NCBI GenBank assembly: GCA_023448955.1
Contig: JAEXJU010000228.1
Span: forward strand, 1-13,419
Length of the DNA: 13,419 bases
From: Bacteroidota bacterium
Lineage (GTDB): Bacteria; Bacteroidota; Bacteroidia; Flavobacteriales; Weeksellaceae
Direction of reading: 5' to 3'
In this document: piece by piece, positions 1-7,426 of the stretch
How the letters are laid out: each line of letters opens with the position of its first letter
How positions within the stretch are numbered: position 1 is the first letter of the stretch
Program-made: the position numbers and the translations under genes
The notes under the pieces: model-generated
Seen by the model: only the letters and a program-made list of their open reading frames with translations
Database searches by the model: none
What the model was told of the DNA's origin: nothing

Positions 1-1
1 C

Positions 2-88
2 AATACAACAGCTTCAAACATCACAGCTGTTGATATAATGGCAACCAATGGTGTTGTACACGTTATAGACAGAGTCTTATTACCATAA
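2..88 (+). CDS. Fasciclin (FAS1) domain protein, C-terminal end only
   Basis: Only the last 28 codons and the TAA stop are inside the window; the gene begins to the left. The visible end reads ...ITAVDIMATNGVVHVIDRVL-LP, which matches the conserved closing strand of FAS1 domains (NGxxHxIDxVLLP). FAS1 proteins are usually secreted or lipid-anchored and act in adhesion or in carbohydrate- or matrix-associated roles. The upstream domain structure and any signal peptide cannot be seen. The gene faces rluF and shares a terminator with it. Confidence 0.8.
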   Translation, partial: NTTASNITAVDIMATNGVVHVIDRVLLP

Positions 89-110
89 CAACCACAATTC
101 ATTCAAAAGA

Positions 111-131
111 AAGCCCTGAAATTCAGGGCTT
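111..131. terminator. Bidirectional intrinsic terminator between the fasciclin gene and rluF
   Basis: Inverted repeat AAGCCCTG (111-118) / CAGGGCTT (124-131) with a 5-nt loop. It is flanked by T-rich sequence on the right and A-rich sequence on the left, so it can stop transcription from both converging genes. It lies 22 nt after the fasciclin stop codon and 5 nt after the rluF stop codon. Confidence 0.8.
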
Positions 132-136
132 TTGTA

Positions 137-886
137 TTATTCATAAGTTTTACTGGAATCAGAAAGCAGTGTTCCTAACTGAGTCATTTCATCTTCAGTC
201 AGATCCCGCCATTTGCCCACAGGCAAATCCAGTTTTATATTCATAATCCTGATCCGCTTCAGCTTCTTTACCTCATAACCGAGATGCTCGCACATTCTTC
301 TGATCTGCCGGTTCAATCCTTGAGTCAGAACGATTCGGAAATTCATCGTATCAATTTTTTCAACCTCGCACTTTTTAGTTACAGTATCCAAAATCGGGAC
401 ACCATTTCGCATTTTTTCAAGGAATCTTTCAGTAATTGGTTTATCAACACGGACCAGATATTCCTTTTCGTGATTATTTCTGGCTCTTAAGATTTTATTG
501 ACAATATCGCCGTCGGAAGTGAGCAAAATAAGACCTTCACTTGGTTTATCGAGTCTTCCGATTGGAAAAATTCGTTTTGGATGGTTGATATAGTTGATGA
601 TGTTATTTTTCTCACGTTTTGTATCTGTAGTACAAACAATGCCCACAGGTTTATTGAAAGCAATATAAACGAAATCATCTTCTGTTTTCCGAATTGATTT
701 CCCGTTTACAAGAATTTCATCTTCATCAGAAACTTTTGTTCCTAATTCCGGGATTTTCCCGTTGATCGTAATTCTACCCTCTTCCAAAAGCTTATCAGCT
801 GCTCGTCTGGAGCAAAATCCTACTTCTGAGAGATATTTATTGATTCTTATTTTTTCCAAATTAGTAATTTTCGAATTTAAAATCAT
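137..886 (-). CDS. rluF: 23S rRNA pseudouridine synthase, RluF type
   Basis: Isomerises a uridine in 23S rRNA (U2604 in E. coli, where the enzyme also acts on tRNA-Tyr) to pseudouridine in the cytoplasm. The 249-residue protein has an N-terminal S4 RNA-binding domain (about 14-60, INKYLSEVGFCSRRAADKLL) followed by the RsuA/RluB/E/F catalytic domain. The catalytic Asp is D113 in IGRLDKPSEGLILLTSDG. The stretches VPILDTVTKKC, GLNRQIRRMCEHLGYEVKKL and RIMN match E. coli RluF almost residue for residue, so the RluF assignment is stronger than a generic RsuA-family call. The lysine-rich tail of E. coli RluF is missing. The open frame extends to 1072 inside truB, but that extension is not S4-like. 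The ATG at 886 was chosen; it overlaps truB by 26 nt, suggesting translational coupling. Confidence 0.92.
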   Translation of the reverse strand: MILNSKITNLEKIRINKYLSEVGFCSRRAADKLLEEGRITINGKIPELGTKVSDEDEILVNGKSIRKTEDDFVYIAFNKPVGIVCTTDTKREKNNIINYINHPKRIFPIGRLDKPSEGLILLTSDGDIVNKILRARNNHEKEYLVRVDKPITERFLEKMRNGVPILDTVTKKCEVEKIDTMNFRIVLTQGLNRQIRRMCEHLGYEVKKLKRIRIMNIKLDLPVGKWRDLTEDEMTQLGTLLSDSSKTYE

Positions 887-1562
887 TATCAAGATACTCT
901 GATATGGCATTATCCACAGAATAGTCTCCAATTTTGGTTCTTCTGAGTTGGGTAAGATAAGCGCCAACAGATAATTCCTGTCCAATGTCGTGTGCAAGGC
1001 TCCTGATATAGGTTCCTTTGCTGCAACCCACTGTAAAAGAAATAAAGGGAAGGTTGATTTTGATATTGTCAATATAATGAATCGTGGTTTTTCTAGATTT
1101 CATTTCCACTTCTTCGCCTTTTCTTGCCAGATCATAAGCGCGGTTTCCATCAATTTTTATCGCAGAAAACACAGGCGGTTTCTGGTCTATCTCACCTATG
1201 AATTTTTCCAAGGTTTGATGGATTTGGCTTTCCGTAATATTGGAAAAATCGGTTTGTAAAATTTCTGGTTTTTCTGTATCATAAGACTCGGTTTGCACAC
1301 CAATTTTGATCTCTGCCCAATATTCTTTTGGTGCATCCTGGATTTCCGGAATTTTTTTAGTGAATTTTCCTGTGCAAACGATAAGTAATCCAGTTGCTCT
1401 AGGATCCAAAGTTCCTGCGTGCCCGATTTTGAATTTCTTTGGCAATTCTTTGAACTCTCTTTTGAGTTTATATTTCAACTTATTGACAGCCTGAAAACTG
1501 GTCCAATCCAAAGGTTTGTCCAATAGAAATATATGTCCTGATTGTAATTCTTCTGCTGTCAT
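861..1562 (-). CDS. truB: tRNA pseudouridine(55) synthase TruB
   Basis: Makes pseudouridine 55 in the T-loop of most tRNAs. The 233-residue protein opens with GHIFLLDKPLDWTSF, followed by the catalytic motif GHAGTLDPRATGLL with D53 as nucleophile. PPVFSAIKIDGNRAYDLAR (129-147) and KGTYIRSL (182-189) are the other family signatures. At 233 residues it is shorter than E. coli TruB (about 314) and appears to lack the C-terminal PUA-like domain, as is usual for Bacteroidota forms. The gene starts 2 nt after the small lipoprotein gene and its 3' end overlaps rluF, so two pseudouridine synthases are made from adjacent, coupled genes. Confidence 0.96.
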   Translation of the reverse strand: MTAEELQSGHIFLLDKPLDWTSFQAVNKLKYKLKREFKELPKKFKIGHAGTLDPRATGLLIVCTGKFTKKIPEIQDAPKEYWAEIKIGVQTESYDTEKPEILQTDFSNITESQIHQTLEKFIGEIDQKPPVFSAIKIDGNRAYDLARKGEEVEMKSRKTTIHYIDNIKINLPFISFTVGCSKGTYIRSLAHDIGQELSVGAYLTQLRRTKIGDYSVDNAISEYLDNDFKFENY

Positions 1563-1564
1563 TC

Positions 1565-2074
1565 TTAGTTTTCAATTATAATAAAATCAGAATAAAAATC
1601 AATTTTTTTATCTTTTTTAAGTTTCTGCTTATGTGTAGTTTTAAAATTACATTCTTGATTATCTATTTTAGGAACTATAAAACATTTCTTATCATCTTGA
1701 ACATAATATATTTTTTCAAAAGGATAAATGGATATACTATTACTAGGATCAATCGTCGTTATTAATTGAGAATCTAATCTAAAATTATAATTAAATTTAG
1801 ATGTGAAATTATATTTTTTGCTAGAAATTCTATTTGTTTTCAAATATAAACCTAAAGAATCTATTGAAAATTTATCAGCATTTTCAATTCCTTTATAGTT
1901 AAACACTTCTCTTTTCTCAAAAGTTCTTTTCGAATCCTGAGTATACTTTTCATTTTTTAATTCCACATATAATTCAATAGGTTTTTCACTATTATTTTGA
2001 ACCGCTAGGATATATAGTGGAGAACAAGAAATTAAAAAAGTAGATGAAATTAAAACAAATAAAACTTTTTTCAT
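1565..2074 (-). CDS. Small hypothetical lipoprotein, AT-rich, between uppP and truB
   Basis: No family was recognised in this 169-residue protein. It starts with a lipoprotein signal peptide (MKKVLFVLISSTFLISC, lipidated Cys at 17), so it is probably anchored in the inner or outer membrane. The mature part is lysine- and asparagine-rich with many aromatic residues, suggesting beta structure, and contains two further Cys (in DKKCFIV and NQECNF) that could form a disulfide. The ATG directly follows the uppP TAA (TAAATG), and truB begins 2 nt after its stop, so it is fully embedded in the operon. Hand-counted G+C over 1561-2080 is about 21%, against roughly 42% in part of uppP (2401-2640) and 38% in part of truB (1141-1260). 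This suggests a recent or fast-evolving insertion into an otherwise conserved gene order. Confidence 0.8.
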   Translation of the reverse strand: MKKVLFVLISSTFLISCSPLYILAVQNNSEKPIELYVELKNEKYTQDSKRTFEKREVFNYKGIENADKFSIDSLGLYLKTNRISSKKYNFTSKFNYNFRLDSQLITTIDPSNSISIYPFEKIYYVQDDKKCFIVPKIDNQECNFKTTHKQKLKKDKKIDFYSDFIIIEN

Positions 2075-2893
2075 TTACTTAAAGAAATAAAAATAAATCA
2101 GTAAAGCAATTCCTACAAAAATACGATACCAGCCCCAAGGTTTGAAACCATACTTATTAAGAAGGCTGATAAAAGATTTGATCGCAATTAACGCTACAAT
2201 GAACGCTACGATGTTTCCAATGACAAAAATGAGAATATGATCCTGTGATGCCATTATCATTTCATAACCTTTCTGCGGATTTGGTGTTTCTTTTCCCCAG
2301 GTTTTTACAAATACGGAATAAACTGTCACGGCCAGCATTGTTGGAACGGCAAGAAAAAATGAAAACTCAGCGGCCGCTTTTCTGGAAAGTCCCTGTGTCA
2401 TCCCGCCAATAATGGAAGCCGCACTTCTGCTCGTTCCGGGCATCATCGCCAGACATTGCCAAAAACCAATAGTTACCGCTTTTTTTATCGTAATTTCTTT
2501 TTCATTATGGATTACAGGATTCTTGAACCAGCTGTCTGCAAACAGTAAAACAACACCTCCCAGAACCAAAACAGCAGAAATAGCAATCTGATTTCCCAGA
2601 ACAGATTCTATGGCATCATCGAGAAAAAAACCAAGAACCAAAGCCGGAATTACTGCAAAAGCCAACTTGTAATAAAACTGAAGATTACTGAAATCAAAGA
2701 ATTTTTTCCAGTAAGCAACCACTACAGAAAGGATAGCACCAAACTGAATGGACACCTGGAACATCTTCAGAAACTCAGTTTCCTCCAGACCTAACAGGCT
2801 GGCGGTAAAACCCATATGAGCCGTTGAGGAAATCGGCAAATATTCCGTGAGCCCTTCAATAATTGCAATAATGATTGCTTTAACTAAATCCAT
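2075..2893 (-). CDS. uppP: Undecaprenyl-diphosphatase UppP (BacA)
   Basis: Polytopic inner-membrane enzyme that removes a phosphate from undecaprenyl diphosphate, recycling the lipid carrier for peptidoglycan and other envelope polymers; overproduction of the family gives bacitracin tolerance. At 272 residues it has the normal length. The first family motif is EGLTEYLPISSTAH (13-26) with E13 and E17 as the acidic pair. The second is PGTSRSA (152-158), whose R156 is the expected catalytic Arg. Most of the rest is hydrophobic helices, ending in a C-terminal segment rich in Tyr and Phe. The gene lies 72 nt after DUF3098, with an intrinsic terminator in that gap, so its expression may need readthrough or its own promoter. 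The ftsX-DUF3098-uppP-truB order is typical of Bacteroidota. Confidence 0.96.
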   Translation of the reverse strand: MDLVKAIIIAIIEGLTEYLPISSTAHMGFTASLLGLEETEFLKMFQVSIQFGAILSVVVAYWKKFFDFSNLQFYYKLAFAVIPALVLGFFLDDAIESVLGNQIAISAVLVLGGVVLLFADSWFKNPVIHNEKEITIKKAVTIGFWQCLAMMPGTSRSAASIIGGMTQGLSRKAAAEFSFFLAVPTMLAVTVYSVFVKTWGKETPNPQKGYEMIMASQDHILIFVIGNIVAFIVALIAIKSFISLLNKYGFKPWGWYRIFVGIALLIYFYFFK

Positions 2894-2905
2894 AATATGA
2901 TATTT

Positions 2906-2943
2906 AAAAAAAACTTTGTCAAAGTTAGAAACTCTGACAAAGT
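2906..2943 (-). terminator. Intrinsic terminator/attenuator between DUF3098 and uppP
   Basis: On the minus strand a 9-bp perfect stem (ACTTTGTCA at 2913-2921 with TGACAAAGT at 2935-2943) encloses a 13-nt loop with a possible 3-bp inner stem. It is followed directly by a run of 8 U. It lies inside a gene run and only 12 nt before the uppP ATG. An octamer TAACTTTG, matching the flavobacterial -7 consensus TAnnTTTG, falls within the hairpin, but no convincing TTG was found at the right distance upstream. Confidence 0.75.
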
Positions 2944-2965
2944 GTTAATTGAATAATTTAAATAA

Positions 2966-3271
2966 TTATTTGTTTCTTTTGAGAATTGATACAATCTGCA
3001 GTGCAAAACCTCCTATTACAAGTAGAGGTGCAAGTCTGATTCTTCTGAAGGAAAAAATATCTTCGTTCCAGTAATTTGGGTCAAACCTGCCATCTGGTGT
3101 AGTATTGGCATCTGCACCTAACATCAGAACAAAACCCAGTAAAATCATTCCAAGACCAATAAGCATCAGTTTAAAATTTTTACTTCCGAAATAGAATGTC
3201 TTTTTTTCTGTGTTATCGGACGGTGCGCCAAAATCATCTGCCGAATAATTATTGTTTGTTTTTTTTGCCAT
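2966..3271 (-). CDS. DUF3098 family membrane protein
   Basis: A 101-residue protein with a polar, Asn-rich N-terminus, then FYFGSKNFKLM leading into a first membrane helix (about 34-52). A short loop holds the family signature (PDGRFDPNYWNEDIFSFRR, about 59-77), and a second helix lies at about 81-97. The signature and size fit DUF3098, a Bacteroidota family of unknown function nearly always found next to ftsX. It starts 2 nt after ftsX, so the two are probably co-translated. A role beside FtsX in cell division or wall remodelling is inferred from position only. Confidence 0.9.
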   Translation of the reverse strand: MAKKTNNNYSADDFGAPSDNTEKKTFYFGSKNFKLMLIGLGMILLGFVLMLGADANTTPDGRFDPNYWNEDIFSFRRIRLAPLLVIGGFALQIVSILKRNK

Positions 3272-3273
3272 TT

Positions 3274-4173
3274 TTATGAATAATAAAGATCATCTACGTT
3301 ACTTCGTAAGAATCTCCACGTTGCAAAGATAGTACTTGCGATGGTAATAAAAACACCTACGAAAAGAATTATGATTACCAATAAAACATACTGATCAGTA
3401 TCCTGTACGAAAGGCGTGCCTATCTGGCTTGTGAAATAATACCATGTTCCTCCTAGAGCCAATAAACCAATCAATGCTCCAATCAGTCCCAAAACCAAGG
3501 CTTCTTTAATAAATGGCATAAGAATAAATCTTCTCTTTGCACCTACAAGCTGCATTGTTTTGATAATAAATCGTTTTGAAAATATTTTAAGTCTGATCGA
3601 ATTATTTATCAGGACGATGGCAACAATCAGAAATAAAACTGAAAAGGCAAAAATCCAGGTCAGGATTCTGTTCAGATTATTGTAAACATCTATGGTAAGT
3701 TTATTATCATTTACCACATCTTTCACACCATCTATAGCTTTCAGCTGATTTACAACACCGTCTATTTTTGCCGGATCTACGAACTCCGGTTTTAGGGTTA
3801 CTTCTACTGATGCAGGAAAAATATCTTCTTCAAATAACGCATCCGAGTCTATTCCCAACTGTTTTTTTGCCAGAACAGAAGCTTCTTGTTTGGAAATGTA
3901 TTGAGCTTGTTTGACATAATTTTGTTGCTTGATTTTTGTAAAAGTTTCCTCTTGGAATTTTAATGTTTTTGCAGAATCTCTTGGATCCAGGTACTCATCA
4001 AAGTAAGCTTCTACTACCAGCTGCTCCTTGATATAATCAGAATATTTCTGAGCATTGATCAGTATCAACCCGAATAATCCTACAAGAAACAAAACCAGTG
4101 AAATACTGATAACTACAGTAATATTACTTGATCTTAATCTGCTTTTGTTAAAGTCATCAACAGTCTTTGGCAT
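3274..4173 (-). CDS. ftsX: Cell division protein FtsX
   Basis: Membrane subunit of the FtsEX ABC-type complex, which in other bacteria couples the divisome to peptidoglycan hydrolase activation. The 299-residue protein has the family topology: TM1 (about 18-41), an extracytoplasmic domain of about 125 residues (EAYFDEYLDPRDSA... to ...DVVNDNK), then three helices near the C-terminus. NNSIRLKIFSKRFIIKTMQL-VGAKRRFI is the conserved cytoplasmic loop after TM2. ftsE is not in the window, as is common in Bacteroidota. The open frame begins at a TTG one codon upstream; the ATG at 4173 (MPKTVDDFNKSRLRSSN) was chosen. A TATTTTAG octamer about 20 nt upstream resembles a -7 element, but no matching -33 TTG was seen. 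Confidence 0.94.
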   Translation of the reverse strand: MPKTVDDFNKSRLRSSNITVVISISLVLFLVGLFGLILINAQKYSDYIKEQLVVEAYFDEYLDPRDSAKTLKFQEETFTKIKQQNYVKQAQYISKQEASVLAKKQLGIDSDALFEEDIFPASVEVTLKPEFVDPAKIDGVVNQLKAIDGVKDVVNDNKLTIDVYNNLNRILTWIFAFSVLFLIVAIVLINNSIRLKIFSKRFIIKTMQLVGAKRRFILMPFIKEALVLGLIGALIGLLALGGTWYYFTSQIGTPFVQDTDQYVLLVIIILFVGVFITIASTIFATWRFLRSNVDDLYYS

Positions 4174-4279
4174 CAAAAAAATTTTTGCTAAAATAGAGAT
4201 TTTCGCTCAAAAAGCCTTGTCTGCCACTGTTAATAAAATCATAAAAACAATTATGCACTGTGATTTTATAATGATTTAT

Positions 4280-4294
4280 CGATTTTCAAAATCG
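4280..4294. repeat. Short palindrome in the ftsX/topoisomerase divergent intergenic region
   Basis: CGATTTT-C-AAAATCG is a perfect 7-bp inverted repeat around one central base. It lies 41 nt before the topoisomerase start in the 161-nt gap between two divergent genes. The 1-nt centre makes an RNA hairpin less likely than a dyad binding site for a dimeric regulator. A chance occurrence in AT-rich DNA is possible. Confidence 0.35.
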
Positions 4295-4334
4295 GCATTT
4301 TTATTGTTAAAGGAAATTTACCAAATCAAATTAT

Positions 4335-5321
4335 ATGAAACTTCTGAGACAATCTACAGGGAAAAACTTTTTCTATACAACAGCAGACAAATCAAAGATA
4401 AAAGACAAAGACAAAATTGATTATGTCAAATCACTCGTCATACCACCTGCCTGGACAGATGTGGAAATCACCACTAACAAAAGAGCTAAAATACTAGCTG
4501 TAGGCAGAGACCAAAAAGGCAGAAAGCAATATATCTACAATCCGAAATTCCGGGCAAAAAAAGATGCAGACAAGTTTGACAGAATTCTGCATTTCGCAGA
4601 AAGCCTGGAACATATGCGACGTGTTACCGGGCAACATCTCCGAAAGAAAAAAATGTCCCGGGAAAAAGTGATGGCAGCGATGGTAAGACTTCTGGATTCT
4701 GCTTATTTCCGACCCGGAAGTCCAAAATATACGCAGCAAAACCAAAGCTACGGACTGACGACCATCAGAAAAAAACATCTGACAATAGACGGTGACGAAA
4801 TGATTTTCGCCTACAAAGGAAAATCCGGAAAATTTCAGGAGAAGCATATCATCAACTCCAAATTATCAAAAGTAATTTCAGAACTGGAAGAATTGCCAGG
4901 CTACAGACTTTTTAAATATTACGATGAAAACGGCGAACTAATAACTGTTGAAAGCCAGGATCTTAATCATTACATTAAAGAAATAATGGGTGAAGAATTT
5001 TCTGCCAAAGATTTCCGTACCTGGGCCGGGACAATGATTGCCGCCGGGATTCTGGACGAACTCGGTATTTGTGAAAAACAGCAACAAAAGGAAATGAAAA
5101 AACGGATCCGGAATGCTATTGTAGCTGTATCGGAAAAACTTGGCAATACACCTTCTGTTGCCCGAGATTCCTATATAGATCCGAGAATTTTTGAGCATTA
5201 TAAAAACGGACAGACTATTAACTATTTTCAGAAAGAAATTAAAAAACTCCTGAGAAAAAATGAAAATCTGTCTGAAACCGAAGTGGGTGTTTTATATATG
5301 CTGAAGTCTAAATTGAATTAA
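4335..5321 (+). CDS. DNA topoisomerase IB (poxvirus/bacterial type)
   Basis: Relaxes DNA supercoils through a transient 3'-phosphotyrosyl nick without ATP. The 328-residue protein has the usual size of bacterial TopIB: an N-terminal clamp domain (about 1-80, VIPPAWTDVEI, GRDQKGRKQYIYNP) and a C-terminal catalytic domain. The expected pentad is complete: R126 (YFRPGS), K163 (KGKSGK), R228 (FRTW), N271 (LGNTPS) and nucleophile Y280 (SYIDPRI). Spacings R126-K163 (37 residues) and N271-Y280 (9) agree with vaccinia and Deinococcus enzymes as I remember them. GLTTIRKKH (140-148) is another family signature. The start follows an A/T-rich stretch without a clear ribosome-binding site, normal for this phylum. 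It is divergent from ftsX and ends 2 nt from the stop of the convergent nnr. Confidence 0.93.
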   Translation: MKLLRQSTGKNFFYTTADKSKIKDKDKIDYVKSLVIPPAWTDVEITTNKRAKILAVGRDQKGRKQYIYNPKFRAKKDADKFDRILHFAESLEHMRRVTGQHLRKKKMSREKVMAAMVRLLDSAYFRPGSPKYTQQNQSYGLTTIRKKHLTIDGDEMIFAYKGKSGKFQEKHIINSKLSKVISELEELPGYRLFKYYDENGELITVESQDLNHYIKEIMGEEFSAKDFRTWAGTMIAAGILDELGICEKQQQKEMKKRIRNAIVAVSEKLGNTPSVARDSYIDPRIFEHYKNGQTINYFQKEIKKLLRKNENLSETEVGVLYMLKSKLN

Positions 5322-5323
5322 AA

Positions 5324-6814
5324 TTAAATATTCAGATATTGATAAACATTTCCGATTTTATTAATCAGATCTGTGGGAAGCATTGCTTCTTTTGAAAATT
5401 CTGCTGCAGCAAAATCGCCTGCTTTTCCGTGTAACCAAACACCAAAAATGCAGGCTTTTTCAATGTCATATTTCTGAGAAATGAGCGATGTGATAATACC
5501 CGTCAGAACATCACCACTCCCTCCTTTTGCCATTCCGGAATTACCCGTTATATTGTAAAACACTCTTTGCTCAGGCGTAATAACTGCTGTGTGATGATCT
5601 TTAAGAACAATAAAGAGATTCAGTTCCAAAGCTTTAGCTTTTGCGAGTTCAATTCTTTCAAAAGAGTTGTCAGTTTTGCCAAATAGACGTTCAAACTCCA
5701 ATGGATGTGGTGTAATGACAGAATATTTCGGAATCAGATCTAACTTTTGATTTTCGGCTAATATATTAAGTGCATCAGCATCTAAAACCACTGGTTCTCT
5801 GTAAGATTTCAGAAAATCAAATAATGCATCTTTTGTGATATTTTCTTTTCCTAAACCTGATCCAATTCCATAAACTGATCTTTCCCGAATCTCTATCTTA
5901 TCGATATAATTATCACCTGAGCTGATGAACATCGCTTCCGGAACCTGAGACTGTAAAATATCGTAACCGCATTTTGGAGCAAGTGCAAAGGTAAGTCCGC
6001 TTCCTGTTTTCATAGCAGATTTCGCAGCCATCAAAACAGCGCCAACTTTACCATAACTACCACCAACTAATATGCTATTTCCATATGTCCCTTTATGGCT
6101 AAATTCTTCCCTTGGTTTATAGATATCTTTGATTATGGCTTTATCGATTGTAAAATAGGTGGTTTCGCAATGATTGATAAAATCATCGTCAAGCCCAATA
6201 TCCAAAACTTTGATTTTACCGCAAAACTTTCCTGTTTCGGGATGCAGAAAACTTCGTTTATAAAACTGGAATGACAGCGTAAAATCTGCTTTAAAAACTA
6301 TAGAATCCTCTTCTGTTAAATAATCTGCATACAATCCCGTTGGAATATCGACTGAGATTTTAGGAAGGTTAATTTGATTTAATCTTTCTACAGCGTTTTT
6401 TATTTTTCCATTTAATTTTCTGTTTAGTCCATATCCGAAAATTGCATCAATAATAATGGTTTTCTCTTTATTTACTTTTGAAAAGCTCTCATAATCTATG
6501 ATTTCTATTCCTTTTATTTGCTTTACCTTTTTTAAATTGTATCCGGCTTCCGGTGAAAAATTAAGTTGATCCTTATCAACGAATACTTCGACATCGAATC
6601 CTTTTTCATAAAGCATTCTTGCGACGGCAAAACCATCTCCGCCGTTGTTCCCAGTACCACAAAAAATCAAGAATTTGTTAACCGCTTTAAAATTCACCTC
6701 AAGCCATTCCACACATTTTGCCGCTGCTTTTTCCATCAGGCTTAAAGAAGAAATCCCTGTGTTAATAGTAGCAATATCGCAAGCTTTAATTTGTTGTGAT
6801 GTCAGGATTTTCAT
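5324..6814 (-). CDS. nnr: Bifunctional NAD(P)H-hydrate epimerase / ADP-dependent dehydratase
   Basis: Repairs NADHX and NADPHX, the damaged hydrated forms of NAD(P)H. The N-terminal YjeF_N domain (about 1-215) interconverts R and S epimers, and the C-terminal ribokinase-like domain (about 235-496) dehydrates the S form using ADP. Visible signatures are GTGNNGGDGFAVAR (53-66), DAIFGYGL (123-130) and SVDIPTGL (154-161). In the second domain they are GGSYGKVGA (251-259), the glycine-rich GIGSGLGKE (316-324), LDADALN (344-350), ITPHPLEFERL (367-377) and NSGMAKGGSGDVLTG (425-439), where D435 should be the catalytic base. Both halves look intact; 496 residues is normal for the fused bacterial form. 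Its 3' end almost touches the topoisomerase gene, leaving no room for a separate terminator. A candidate -7 element lies just upstream. Confidence 0.95.
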   Translation of the reverse strand: MKILTSQQIKACDIATINTGISSLSLMEKAAAKCVEWLEVNFKAVNKFLIFCGTGNNGGDGFAVARMLYEKGFDVEVFVDKDQLNFSPEAGYNLKKVKQIKGIEIIDYESFSKVNKEKTIIIDAIFGYGLNRKLNGKIKNAVERLNQINLPKISVDIPTGLYADYLTEEDSIVFKADFTLSFQFYKRSFLHPETGKFCGKIKVLDIGLDDDFINHCETTYFTIDKAIIKDIYKPREEFSHKGTYGNSILVGGSYGKVGAVLMAAKSAMKTGSGLTFALAPKCGYDILQSQVPEAMFISSGDNYIDKIEIRERSVYGIGSGLGKENITKDALFDFLKSYREPVVLDADALNILAENQKLDLIPKYSVITPHPLEFERLFGKTDNSFERIELAKAKALELNLFIVLKDHHTAVITPEQRVFYNITGNSGMAKGGSGDVLTGIITSLISQKYDIEKACIFGVWLHGKAGDFAAAEFSKEAMLPTDLINKIGNVYQYLNI

Positions 6815-6836
6815 TTTATTTATTTAGAATATTAAC

Positions 6837-6844
6837 CAAATTTA
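6837..6844 (-). promoter_or_regulatory. Candidate -7 element for nnr
   Basis: TAAATTTG on the minus strand matches the Bacteroidota -7 consensus TAnnTTTG and would place the transcript start roughly 15 nt before the nnr ATG. No good TTG was found about 19 nt further upstream, and the region is very AT-rich, so a chance match is possible. Confidence 0.3.
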
Positions 6845-6931
6845 ATGAATAAAAAAATTATTAAAATTGAAAAAATAAAAATTCATCAACAAAAAAATCA
6901 TATTTTAGCTGCATAATTAAAAAATACAACT

Positions 6932-7375
6932 ATGGGATTTATAAAAGAATTTAAAGAATTTGCTATAAAAGGCAATGCTTTTGACTTAGCAGTCGGTGTA
7001 ATTATCGGAGGTGCATTTGGGAAAATCGTCACCAGTGTAATTGATGATCTGATAATGCCGATTGTAGCTGCTTTAGTTGGAAAACCAGATTTCAGCAGTA
7101 TTTATTTTGCGATGGGTAAAGGCGCAGAAAACATTCCAGCTGGCTCTACATTAGCAAAAGCAAAAGAACTTGCACCAGATGCAGCAATCTTTGCCTACGG
7201 AAACTTCATTACGGTTGCTATCAATTTTATACTGCTGGCTTTGGTAGTATTTATGCTAGTAAAAACCATTAATAAATTGCGTAAAAAAGAGGCAGAAGCT
7301 CCGGCAGAACCAGCTGCTCCAACCGCTACAGAACAATTACTTGCAGAGATCCGTGATGAATTAAAAAAGAAATAA
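6932..7375 (+). CDS. mscL: Large-conductance mechanosensitive channel MscL
   Basis: Homopentameric inner-membrane channel that opens under membrane tension to release solutes during hypo-osmotic shock. The 147-residue protein shows the amphipathic N-terminus MGFIKEFKEFAIKGN, pore helix TM1 (about 16-45, with the Gly/Ala-rich VGVIIGGAFGKIVTSV), an extracytoplasmic loop (about 50-85), the conserved YGNFI (89-93), TM2 (about 93-112), an Ala/Pro/Glu linker, and the C-terminal bundle helix (TATEQLLAEIRDELKKK). It stands alone, divergent from nnr and followed by a strong terminator. A TATTTTAG octamer about 25 nt upstream is a possible -7 element, like that seen before ftsX, but it lacks a clear -33 partner. 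Confidence 0.97.
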   Translation: MGFIKEFKEFAIKGNAFDLAVGVIIGGAFGKIVTSVIDDLIMPIVAALVGKPDFSSIYFAMGKGAENIPAGSTLAKAKELAPDAAIFAYGNFITVAINFILLALVVFMLVKTINKLRKKEAEAPAEPAAPTATEQLLAEIRDELKKK

Positions 7376-7396
7376 CAATCTATTTATCAAAATAAG

Positions 7397-7426
7397 AATG
7401 CCACTTTTTCCAAGTGGCATTTTTTT
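7397..7426. terminator. Intrinsic terminator after mscL, shared with the converging GLPGLI gene
   Basis: A 10-bp perfect stem, AATGCCACTT (7397-7406) / AAGTGGCATT (7412-7421), with loop TTTCC and a following T-run to 7426. It is strong on the plus strand for mscL. The stem also works on the minus strand for the GLPGLI gene, whose stop codon lies inside the T-run, though its trailing sequence there is less U-rich. Confidence 0.9.

Noticed and set aside
887..1072. N-terminal extension of the rluF reading frame by 62 residues
   Set aside because: It lies inside truB in another frame, is hydrophobic and unlike the S4 domain start of RluF. The ATG at 886 gives the expected length and domain order.
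4055..4420. Plus-strand open frame spanning the ftsX start and the topoisomerase start
   Set aside because: It overlaps two well-supported genes in other frames and shows no domain or signal peptide.
6845..6931. Small RNA or riboswitch in the A/T-rich gap before mscL
   Set aside because: The sequence is almost only A and T with no stable stem; nothing beyond weak promoter-like octamers can be supported.
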